64,000 nt of DNA from Anadara kagoshimensis. Taxonomy: Eukaryota; Mollusca; Bivalvia; Arcoida; Arcidae. Both the position numbers and the translations under genes were made by a program. This document shows, piece after piece, positions 21,690 to 34,771 of the stretch. The notes under the pieces were generated by a model. The model saw only the letters and a program-made list of their open reading frames with translations. It searched no databases and was not told the origin of the DNA. Positions within the stretch are counted from its first letter, which is position 1, and each line of letters starts with the position of its first letter. The stretch lies in the NCBI GenBank assembly GCA_021292105.1, contig CM037873.1:17786527-17850526 (forward strand). The letters are read 5' to 3'.

Positions 21690-24600
21690 ATACTTTATTG
21701 AATACCATTCAGTTTACACTCGTAACAAAACTTGTGTGAATAGACAATAAAAATTGACCATTTTACAATCTGTATGATAGCTTATATAAGTTAACATGAA
21801 AACGTCAAAATCTTCAAATTAATATAAAAAGAGATCAAATTCAACATACAGTACAAACCATTAGACTATGTATACATATATAGTAGGACTATCAAACAGG
21901 ACTATTGCATCGGAGAGTTGAGAGTTACGAAAACAAAAACACAATTTTATACATGTAATGCATATATGTAGTTTTTTTTGGTATTAAATGTTTTCTCAGA
22001 TTATTTTGTTAGGCGGGTAAATAACAGTAACAGAGGTTAAACCTCCGATCAGATCACTATAAATTTTTTTATTTTTTTTTATAAATATTTTTTTTAAATA
22101 TTAACAAAAAAAATATGACTACCACTGAACACGTTATTTAGAATAAAAATCATATACCAATACCCATTCAAAAAACAACAATCATATGACTAATCTATGC
22201 TATAAATAACTCTGTTAATCTAGCCAATCACGGAATTCTGCACACAATTAACATCAAAGCACCTTGTATTTGATTTGATTCAACATCGTCCTTTACAAAA
22301 AGGCCGCTTTTTGTTTGTAACGAAAAAATCTCTCAACCTAATAAAAATACAATCATCTTCAATCCATGTTTTAATTTTTTTTAGTTTTTTTATGGAATGT
22401 GTCAATATAAGCAACAGTGATAACATAGTGAATATATATATATAATACATATATATTTATTTCTGGTCCAAATCGGATGTAGGGTTCAAATAAAAACATA
22501 ATTTTATTTCATCCCCGAAATCCTGACTAATTCAACGAGACATAAGCCTAACAACATCAAATTTAAAATGACATCTCCAAAAAAAAATAATTTTGCATGC
22601 ATTCTCACTTAAAAAGTTACAAAAAAAAAAGTTTTATAAGGCTCTTTTAAGTAAACTTGAGGACTCAAATTTTAAATGAATTCAAGGACAAATATATGTA
22701 TATTTAATAAATAAAAATTTCGGTATTTGTGTTAAGAAAAATTAATTGCATCAAAATAAATTTTTGTCTAGCATGAAAAGCAATAAGAAAATGATGGGAT
22801 TTTGGCCAAGAAAATCAGAATTTATTTCATTATACCCTACAATTTAGCAATTAATTGGAGACCAATTTTGAAATGTTTAACATCAACAAGAGTCAAGGAC
22901 TGCAAACACTGACAAAAAGCTAACAAGAAACAATGTGTATATCTTGCATTAACTTTTAAAAAACTAATACTGACCTAAGAGAGAATGAAATAAAATGGAA
23001 ATATAAAGAGAGTGAGAAGATAGATGAGTTACTAATATTTACTATATATATATATTATATATTTAAAAAATATATTGAATAAAGTCAACAAGTTTATAAA
23101 TGGGTTATGACTAAACTAGGAAAATAAAAATGTTGTCATAATAACTTGTTTTTTGTTTGTTTTTTTTTAAAATAAATTTTAAAACTAACAGGTTTCAATG
23201 GAAACAAGCATGAAAGATAATGAATGAAAATGAGATAATTTTACTCTAATAAGAGTGAACAGGATTTTTTTCTTTTTTGAAAACGAGTATTTGCAATTTC
23301 ATGAGGGCAAGATGAATGCATATTTTAACAATTTGTTTTCTCTTAATGATAATGATGCACATTGTCCTGTTTTTAACCGCCTTGATTGTTCAACTGGCTA
23401 TGTATGATATACTACATGTTATATATAACTACAACATATTAACGTTAACCACAACAAAATAAGGTAAGCACCAATCAACATTGAAATGATTTCTTTGGCA
23501 TGGAGATGACAACAGAAACGGCGACGATGCTAGGCAAAATTTATATATAGAAAACTAAAAGCTGATGATATGTCGAGTCAGTCTAAATGGAGTAACAGCT
23601 CTATCTATAGTATATAATAACAATAACAACTGGGATATGTTCTTAGGAACAGTTAACAAAGGATTCCAAATAAATTATGCCTGCCGATGATAATATCATA
23701 AAATGCTTTTCATAGTAATTCATAAATAATGATTATTCGATAGGTTTTGCATTATTTCCTTTTCAAAACTCAAAACATTAATCAAAATGCTTTTCATATG
23801 GTTTCTTGAAAAATGATTCAATAATTTTTGCATTATTTTATTTTTTTTTTAAATCTTTTAATCTATTTCAGAACTATTAATCAAAAAAGATTTTAATAAT
23901 ATTTAAATGCTCAAATTTTGAAGATAACATTACTTTTTTAATTTATTTTCAAATTTTTACTTGGTTTTATTTCAAACTATCAGTATGCAAGGAAAAGTTA
24001 AAAACAAAACTTTCCACACTAGTTTTGTATTTCAACCACTTTTTACAGACAAAACTGAATGATTTAAACAAAAATTTCAAAACAATCTAGCCTGCCTTAG
24101 AAATGCATTTTTGTTATGGCAGATTGTACAAAGTGGTTTTTAAAATAATTTTTTCTGCTGTTGTGGTGATTTTTTTCAACAAGTTGATATGAATGGATAT
24201 AGAGGTTTAATCAGCTAAAGAAAATGGATTTCATGTATTAAGCTTACAACATTGAAGATTAGGAATATCTACCGGTAATAAAAAGATTAAGTCTAACATC
24301 TCAATGAGGGATATTTGGCGTGTAGCAATCTCAGGACTGGATCATTTACTTGTCACATAGTTCAACTTGTGTTTCCCCCCCCCCACCCAAAAAAAAAAAC
24401 CTGCAGAATCCATAGAAATTTTGATGTCATTACTTCAAATTTTTTTCAATGAATTGTGCGTTTTGTCTCTAAAATATAGTCGATTACCTTGGTAATCAAA
24501 TGATCAAGTCCTGTTATTGTCCAACGCCAAACGTTTCTCATTATATTTTTATACATAATGATGATTGGTAAACAGTTACAAGGAGATGTCATTTTTAAGA

Positions 24601-25008
24601 TGTTTTATTAATACACATATAAAGGGAAAACAACAACCAAAATGTCAGCTAATTGTAGAGAGCAAGCCAAAAGGACACAACTCTTGAAAAAAAAATATCA
24701 TTGTAATTTAATTTACATCATTGTTAGATAATTTTGGATTTATGTGAAGTTTTGCAGCTTCTGGAAAATCCATTCATGGCATTGAACATTCACACTACTA
24801 TATAGATAAGGTGTTCAATAAATATTAAGATATACCCTGCATATACTTCATTGAATTACCCATGTAGGTATACATTTTAGAGATTCAACTCTACTTTAAA
24901 GAAAGATCATTTGATTTCAAAACTTCAAAATATTCTTCTGAAGCTTATTATAGGCAGATGGTGCATCTTTCTAAGAATTTAAATACCCCAAATGATCAAA
25001 ACAGCTCT

Positions 25009-25043
<35 letters not shown>

Positions 25044-28000
25044 TTAGCCAAAATGTAAGTAAATTACATGTACATTATTTACCTGTTTAAATTTTACAGC
25101 ACTAGACGGCAGTTTCAGAATACAATTCATCAGTAAAGCTATCATCAAAATTGTGAAATCAAAAGTTTTTCAAGATCTAAATCTCTATTTGCGTTGTCTG
25201 ACTTAAATAAAACTATTATTCTCAGCTTTCATGACTCCACTCATACAGTATTTTATCAATTTTGTGAAGACTAAGTCAATCAATTCTAATAAATATTTAA
25301 GAATAACAGCAATATAATATCTGAATAGCATATTAGTAATAACAGTATGACTCGTTAGTATGGCACCTAATCCCATGTCACATTATATATTTTTAAGCAT
25401 TTATATAAATTTATTGCACTTCAAGCCTCCCTGAATATTTACGTGATTTAACAACAAAATTTTGGAAGATTATCTAATGAAATGATTTTCTGTGTACAAG
25501 AATATTTTTGTTGCTGAAGACACGGAAAATCGAAATCGTAAACTTTTTAGAAGAATTTTGTTCCACTACAAATGTTTATCCAATCTCTAAATATAAATTG
25601 TGACCTTCCCTTTTGCTGTGTGACCTACATCATGTTAACATTTAAAGCAAAAAAACATTTTTTTTAAAAGCAATGCAAGAATCGCAATCTAAGGGTGTTG
25701 CATGTGGATGATCAAACATGTCCTTCCCTTTGATTTTGCTTTAGGTCAAGGTCAATAAAAAATAGCCAAGAACAGCAACTTGGAAATGGTATACATGAAT
25801 TTTACCATAGATTGCCAACTGCTACAACAATCAAAAATTCTCATAATCAATTTGATCTAACATAGTTTCTCAATGGGGACACTAAATTGATTAAAAAAAC
25901 CTATCACTTTACTTTTTTTTAATCACAAAATATCTTATAGTTTTATGAAAATTTACTCTGAAGGGTTAAAAAATTTCGAACTGGATGATGTTCCATATTA
26001 CCAACATTCCTTAAACAGAGATGTTTATCTTGATTAAATAAATTTTACAATTGCAGACCGATTACATGAGCTAATGAGTGACATGGTTTACGTTACTCTG
26101 ATACTAGATGGCGCTATAAATAATGAATATTCAATATATTGGACGGATAATATACATGAACTCGTATAAAAACTGGATTATATGTCAAAGCAGTGAACTG
26201 TTTTAATGGCAAGAAGTGCAATGTTGAAATGTATCTATGAGTTGTCTTAGCTTGAACTACATGCATTATCCCCCTTTTATACAAAACACACACACACACC
26301 TATCAATTAAATAATAAATAATGCCATGAATCAATTTCAAAAAAAGGGTGCCAAAATTTTCATTCTCAGTTTGTTGGACTGGCTTTATTTTCAGCTATGC
26401 TCTCTACAATTAGTCAAAACATATTTGAAAACAGTTTTTTACTCCCGAAATATATTAAAATATAACATGGAGTCGTCTTCGAAAAACTCAATGCAAACTG
26501 CCGATGCAAAACTTTGTTAATATAGCAACACAAACCAAATACTTTTATTATATAATAATTATAACATTAAGAAAAATAAAAAATACAACAAACACGCATT
26601 CCACTCTAAATGCTAAATAACAAAATATGAATAATTCAAATTTTGGATACAAGTAATAAAACTTAACATTCAAGATATTTATATGAAGAAAACCAATTGT
26701 TAACATAACTAGAGGATGGAATGTCAAAAATTTTCCCTCGAACACTTCCAAGACGCTTAAGAAGGTTAGTTGTCCTTTATGTTTTAAACAATTCTGAGCA
26801 CTGAATAAACTGTTGTATCAGTTGCTTAAACACATTTTCTTTTTGAATTTATGGAAATTAATCAAAGTTGTATACAAAAAATATGGACATAAAAATTAAT
26901 TTTAACATGAAATCTTCCAAGAAAAATTTTGACCCTGCATGCTCTAGTTTATATAAGCAAAACTTTTTTATATTTTTTTTAAATATTTTTTTAATATATT
27001 ATATATATATAAATCAACCTTGAATAAATCTAAACCAAAGAAAAATGACTGGCAGACAGTTTTTTTGTTGTACAACATAACAATTTACATTGCAAATTAT
27101 TGGCAAAATATTTAATATGTATGTATACAAAATTTATATGACACCCTTTTTGAAACTCCTTCTATGTACAACCACAACAAAGCTTTCAAATATCCCCAAC
27201 CCAGAGATTACTCTTGTCACCTACTTACAAAAACCTAGGGGATTTAATATGCAATTCTTTGTGAAAATTGTACATAGAAAAGTTTCTGTCCATTTTGAAC
27301 ATCTTATGGTCAAACGGAACTGAGACTGAGCATTCTCAAAATAGAATGGATAATTAATTTCATTTTCTAAACAATAATGCTACTTGTACTGAAGGAATTA
27401 TCAAACTCTCTTATTCTGTTTTAATTTTTAAAGATTTTTCCCAAATTCATTTTTTCATATTTAATTCGAACGAACTATCAGGAACCAACTGCTAGAAACT
27501 ACTTTGCAACTTCTGGTCACCTGCTAGTCCTGATAGTTCAGATTCCTAAGAACTGATAATACCTTTACAAAAAAATATTGATTTAAATTGGATTAAATAT
27601 TTGCCTAACCTTAGAACAGGGCAAAGTTTTTACTTTGAATATTTGGTCTTGTGGCTCTGAATGAAGATCTCTCTTATTTTTCCAGATTATGGGCATGTAT
27701 AACTCGATACATTTTAACATTCATGATAAACTTCTAGTACCATACAGAAACATTTATTTATAAGTTGCTTACTTCAAAAAGATAAAAGCATAAATATTTT
27801 TTTCTTAAAAATTTCTGAACTCAGTGTTAATAATTAAACATTAAAAATTCAACATATGTAATTATATGATGGATTACAATATTATAGATGAGATATTTAA
27901 ATTCTATGTTAACTACCACACAATTAACAGTATAAAATGACACACAAAAAATCCTATTGCTTGGATCAACTAAACTTTTTCATCCTGCAAGATCTAGCGG

Positions 28001-31000
28001 ATATTATCCCATTACCTAGACCTGACCTTACTATCTTTGCTAAAGATGATGCTTTGCCTCATCAACTGTTGCCACTTAGTAAAATTTCTAAAATTTTGCT
28101 ATATGACAAACAAATTTTCAGGATTATATCTTGAAAAGACTGAAGCACAAGGGATCGTATATCTGTTCCCTTCCTATCTGGGGGCTTCAACGACCAAGTG
28201 GTCAAACTAAATGCTTAGAGGTCTATCTAGAGTGCCAGCTTACAGATGACAGCTGCTCTGTTCTCAAATATCAAGATTCTAAAGTCTATTCCAATTGATA
28301 GATTTCTGCTCTTGAAAATTCAAGTTTGAGGGAAAAAAAATCAGATTTTAACTTTTTAGAAGGGAAAAATACCACAGGTCTTGAGGATGAAAAGGTTGAA
28401 AGAAAAATTATCCAAAGTGTGAGTATTCCTTATTTTTCATGATCATACAAAAATTTGTCACAATGTCTTATATAGTATTAATCCATAACAAAAAATATAC
28501 AACAATTCTCTTCATTGCGGTCAAAGATTTGTTGCTTTCGTAATTTAAGTTTTGGCCAACCATTAACAATGTCATGAAGTAAAACAAAATGGTTTTGATT
28601 CATGACTTGGTGATCTTAGCATGGTGGTGGGAACAAAATAAAAAAAATTCTGCCCTTGTGTTCATAATAATAATAACATTGAATTAGGGTTATACATGAA
28701 TTTAACTTAAAGCTTGTTAAAATAAACCCCTTCAGCTAAGTTTGCTTCTACACAAGAATGAATATTGTGACAAAAACTAAGGGACATACTTTCTTGAAAG
28801 TCAGTCTGTCTTGTTTTAAGTCTTAAGACTAAAACCACCATATATTTAAGGTCAACTCTTAGATTTTATAATTTTACAGAGCACCTAAAAGAAATATTAA
28901 AGAATCAAAAGATCTCAATGACCTAAGTCTGGTTCAATGCTTTCTAGACAATTTGGCATACTGGTTTTAAACCAACTTGAATACTGGCCTGCAAACAAAT
29001 GGCCAAGTTTTGACTATTTATATTAACATTTCAGCTTACAAACTGACTTCCAACAAGAGCATCCCTACACAAACAAACAACTGGAATGAAGCAACAACAT
29101 TTATATGTATAATAATATTAAGTAATAATAATTATAATGGTAAAGACGACCAGTAATAATCTATATAAAATCACACAACACTGTCATACTAGCTATATAT
29201 ATATATGTCTACTTGACACCATCTTGTAAAAAAATTAGGCTAAATATTCAACAATTAATAATAATAATAATAATAATTAATGAATAGATCTGACTGGTTT
29301 TGGCAGAAATGGGTAAAAAAATATCTGTACTCTCAGATATAAATTAAGTCATATGAATGACAAACAACTTTTTTGTTTCAATAATTTTTTTTTTTCAGTA
29401 ATGACTTCAGTATTTAATTCGGACTCCTTTTACTTAAGATCTTTACCATTTCCCCTATTTAATTCAATTTCGAGGGGCATAATTATGATGTAGACTCTAC
29501 CAAAACCTTCGGACTTTTCATAAAAAAACAAAAATAGAATAATAATAATAAGATAAATTTTCTCAACAATTTTTTTTCCAGATTTTATCATTTTCATATA
29601 GAAAATCTGCACCAACATTCTGATATTTAACACAACAACCAATACCTCATACAACACAGCCCTATATATACTGACTTTCAAATAAGGGAAGTAACCCAGT
29701 CACACCCATCTGAATAAACTTCCAAAAATACCAACAGGAATAATTCAACTTCAAAATTTGCAGATTTTTATATAATTTTATATCAATTTAAAATTTGATA
29801 TATTTACCAAAATAATATAATAATAATAGTAAAACAAGAGAAAATAAAATAAATTTAACTGAATTAAACAGAAAATTAAATAAAAACATAACTGTCAAAA
29901 GTTCAATTCCGAGTAAATTTTATGTGATTTCCTTTAGATTTATACTTTTTTATATAATGATAGGGGCTCCTTTTAAACTGTCCTAGTTACAATAATTACT
30001 ATTATTACTCTTCAAGAAATTTATAACAAAACCGTAGAGAAATTTTAAAATTCAATAACATCTTATTTGATACTCTCTCTCCATTACTTGTCTTCCTCTG
30101 AACAACTACAAGCAAAACAAATGGGACTTTTTTCTATAAAAACAAAACATTATATCATAGTTGTTTTTTAAAAATCAATATTGCTCGGACGAAAAGTTCT
30201 TGTAAAAATTGATATTTCATATAATATATAAAAGTTATGAAATGTGATACTTTTATAAACAATTTACAACACAATTTTATACAAGCATTCAATGTCCCAT
30301 TTGACATGCAGATCCAAAAAAAACTTAAAAAACTGGTTTGTGATTGACGCACAAATCACTCTTAGAAGTACTTAGAATGATCAGCCCAGACAATCACAGA
30401 CATATATACAAATTATTTGCATTCAGACAGAACTGGTCACACAAAATAAATAATAATAATAACAATTTTCTTATTTCGATGATGACATACATAATTTATA
30501 TGATTGTTTCATGGCTACCTTCTAGGAACCTGCCACGTTTTAATGCTCAAAAAATAAATACAAACTCAACAAACCAAACTATATAAATGGCACTATATAT
30601 AATTTAACGACAATAATTGATTGATACTTAGAAATAACAAATTATACATAAAATAATATATTAATAAGGGAAAAACAGAAAAAAAATAAATTGGTTAAAC
30701 GACAATAAATCACTTCAACTTATGCCTACATAATGGTCATGATTAAATAGAAAAAAGAAAAGTTAAATAAAGATCAGTATCAACAAATATTCAAATAAAT
30801 TAAAAACAATTTGAGGCAAATGAACCCATGAAAAAATCTCGGATTGAACTTGTTGAGCATTGAAAAAAGGAATTAACTATCATAATACAATAAATATGTG
30901 TTTAACATAGCCTGAATACCCAAGGGAACAACAAAAAATGAGAAGAAAAAGGAATGTTATAAAAAAAAGCATGTCTGATAGCTTTATGTTATGGTTCATT

Positions 31001-34000
31001 GCACAATAGACCAATCACATTTTGACTTATTAACTGACCTTGTTTTCATTATGTCCCCTCTCATATATTCGTGCTTCATTATTTCACTATGGAAAATTTG
31101 CCTGTATCTCGTAAATTACAAACAATTCTGATAACCTAATAATTTTGTTTCATATAATTTTCAAAATTGTTGGAAACATTTTTTTTTCAATTTCAAAAAA
31201 GGAAAATTAACAGCAATTGTGTAACTTTGCCTAATCAATGGATTATGGTAAAACCATCCATCACTCTACAAATTTCAGAAAATTCAATTTTTGTGACTAA
31301 CTTGTGTTAAAATTATCGTAGTAGAAACAAGTTTTAAAATTAACAAAACGATACTACTCTTATAAAATATGCTATTGGATGGAATCGAGCAGCTGTATAA
31401 AGCCTCAATGACCAACGACGACAATGATGACGATGATGATAATGAGAAGAAATGGGACCCAATGAATGAAAAAATGATGCTTAAAGCACCTTGTAACTTG
31501 TTTTTGTGTGCAAAAATTGCATCAAGATTCACTGGTTATTTATAAACTCAACAAATTAAAAAATTCAACTTGGTCAAAAATAGCACATATACACTCAATA
31601 AAATTCATTGGGCTGCATAACTTGGGGAACATAGTTTTTATAATAACATTATAACATACAGCAGATCACGCACGGATGCTGACACTGGTCAAAAAATATT
31701 CACAAATCATGTAAATAAAAAAAAAATATAAGGCTGATTTTGAAATGTGTTTTACCGATTTCTGGTTGTAACCATGGTAACCGTTCCAGAAATAACAAAT
31801 AACTACCAATATATAAAATGTTACTATAAGGAAGACACTGTGGTATTTTTTTAAACTGGTAATCAACACACAACCATTTCTTCCTTATTTCATCAACAAT
31901 AACAGCAAGAAGACGAGGAATATAAAAATAATGAATGCTTTCCCGTCTACAACTGAGCAATAATAATAATAATTAATAATAATAATTGAACATTATAAGC
32001 ACTAGTAAGAAATTTTTTTTTTCTGAGTTTTTTTCTTCTTTCATTTCAAAGTTATTTTGATATGAAATAATCTATTATGTCACAACAAACAGTTAATATC
32101 AAATATATAAAGCTTACTACACCAACTGCAGAGTTAAGAAAAAAATTTATCAAAGCTGAAAATATATTTAATATTTATTGAAAAATTGGAAAGAACTGGA
32201 TCATAACTATACCAATTTCCTGGTTTTCAAAATCAAAAAATAGTGCACCATATTTGTAATAACAACAATTTCAACAACAAAAATTTAATATCAGTTAACA
32301 CAGAGATTAAACCTTTATTTCATTTATAAACTTTCGTGACAAAATAACTTGAGACTTCGACTAAATTTTCCGAGATTTTACACTATAAAGGTGCTACAAA
32401 ATGGACGAAATAGTTAAATCAAAACCCAATAGAAACACTTTGTGTGACCAATAATAATTATAAACAACAGAATTTGTATAAAAATACATTTACCATAAAA
32501 AATTTGTTTTAGTTTGTAATTTTGTGTGAAAATTGCACAAATTACTGTAAATTAATTCATGTTCATAGCATTATATACTATATATATTATATCATCAATT
32601 TGTCAGCAGTTGTGCTAAATATGGACATAATATCCATGTGGTCCAATACTTTATAAAAATGGCAGCCATTTACCAAAAGTAACATTGTGCATATTTGTTT
32701 TAAATAACAATAAACACATAACCACTTTTTTTTTTGTTCATCGCTTAACTTAAAAACAAAGCAAAAATGACATATCAAAGTTTTCGTGTATATTTTTGTA
32801 CACAGCAATTTCATTTTATTTTGATCTTCCAAATGGAAGAATACAATCGTTTGAAAAACCTTCTGGTAATATCAATTAATATAAATTCTTTTTTTTTTAA
32901 AAAAAAACATTCTAGAACTCTTTCCATGTGCCTGCACTTATTATCATCAGGAAACATTTTCGGAATTATGTCTTGTTCCGACAATATTTTATACTAAATA
33001 GTTATTAATGGCTCGTCTGTTATCATGCTTCGATGGATTTAAAGCGGTTACTGGCTTACCACATGGTTTTATTATGTTTGTGTATGACTGACTTTTCTAT
33101 TAACTATAGAAAAAAAATTTGCATTGTAATCCTGAAATATAAATTTTTAAGAGAAACTCTTGGAACAATGCAATTTGATATTTACACAAACATTATGGAA
33201 CACCATGTGATAAGTTGGTGAGCTGCATTTCAACTTTTTCTTAACATTCGAATCATTTTCATATTCCTATCAAAGATTTAGTAAAAAAGATTTCAAAAAG
33301 GTAACAAAAATCAATTGGTGTTTCACATTTAATTCAACTGTTTGTTTCCATAAACAATATCAAATCTTCCGACTTAATTTCATCATCAACTGTTACAGTT
33401 TTCGTATCATCATGTCATATTTCATAAGTTCATACTATTGCAAATGCATTTTTTGATCTTAACTGATTGAGGTAGCTTCCACAGGATGCACATCTTCGAA
33501 ACACGCATGTGCAAAAAATCACTGTGAACTTAAAAACCAATAACCTGCAATTATGTAATATCTTCAAAAATACCAACAATAAAGGCAAAAAAATATTAAA
33601 CAATTAAAAAACATAAGAAAAACAACTAATTAATCAACCAAACAGCTATAATATATAAACTCCGACAAAATCAAATTTTATAATAACACATGCAAACTAT
33701 AAATTAAATAACTTACAGATGACAAAGCGCAAATTAAATAACTTGGTGAAATATATTAACAATTTTTCACCACAACAACAACATAGCTATTTATCACAAT
33801 TGTCATATATAAACAAAGGTTTGTGGAAATAAAAATACCATTCTTCTTGAATTATTCAAGAGATAATTTGCGGGTTCAAACATCCAAATATTATTTAAGT
33901 TCAAAACATTCAAGTAATTTGCTTTCTAAGTTAGATGTTCAAATTTGTAGAAAGATTTCAGAAACTTGCAAACACAACATGCAAATAACACAATATTGCT

Positions 34001-34771
34001 TCAAAGCTAATTTTTAGAAAGAATAACCTTTAAGTGCTTTTAATTTTTGTCTATTTTTGTTAAAATAGACTGGAATTCATGCATGTTTTTGAACTTAAAC
34101 ATTTAAGATGTTTGTACCCTAATAACAACAGTTAATCTATCAAATACTGCTTTTAATTTTACAAAAAGGGCATGCAATAAAAAAAAGAGAGAGAAAAAAA
34201 ACAACATTTGTGGTCTGTGGTAACTTAAAATATTAAACAGGTGTATATAGTCTGATAACATTGATATGAAATAACCCAGAGTTAGTAAACTCTCTTTATA
34301 ATTTAAACTGACCACAAAAAAAATTTGCAATCGTAATCAACTTTGACTAGCACACATTGAGTAAATACTTGGAATTGAATTCCAAAAAAACCTGTAATTC
34401 AATATTAAACATGTTAATTTTAGGCACATGTAATAATACCAAACAATGCTTGCTTAAGCTCCAACAAACAATACTGCCAAACAGACATATACTGCCATTA
34501 ACCATGTCTAGAAAAAAGACACACCATCATGTAACAGTGTCTAAATAATCAAAACACCACCATTTTAACAATGTCTCCGAATCATAAAGAGTTCATCATT
34601 TGTCATCAAATGTCTCTTTTTTCAGATTCAGTCTCTCTCCACCAGTCTCATTTTCTGTGACCTCTACTAACACTGACAATTCTGGAAATGCCATATATAA
34701 TCTTTAATCCTGTGACCGCTACTAACACCTTAACACTCCTGGAAATGCCATCTTTGCAATCTTTATCTGGT
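21690..34771 (-). other. AT-rich, gene-free 13 kb downstream of brat; candidate very long 3'UTR
   Basis: I see no credible ORF and no SINE or TIR element in this stretch, in contrast to all flanking DNA. Plus-strand TTTATT at 21691 gives a minus-strand AATAAA close to where mobile elements reappear. Several nearer AATAAA words also exist (for example opposite 32324 and 32815), so the real 3' end is unknown. An 8-mer let-7 seed match lies at 33468-33475 and Pumilio-type words at 33179-33186 and 30413-30420 on the brat strand. A ~65-bp tandem duplication sits at 34655-34760. Confidence 0.4.
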
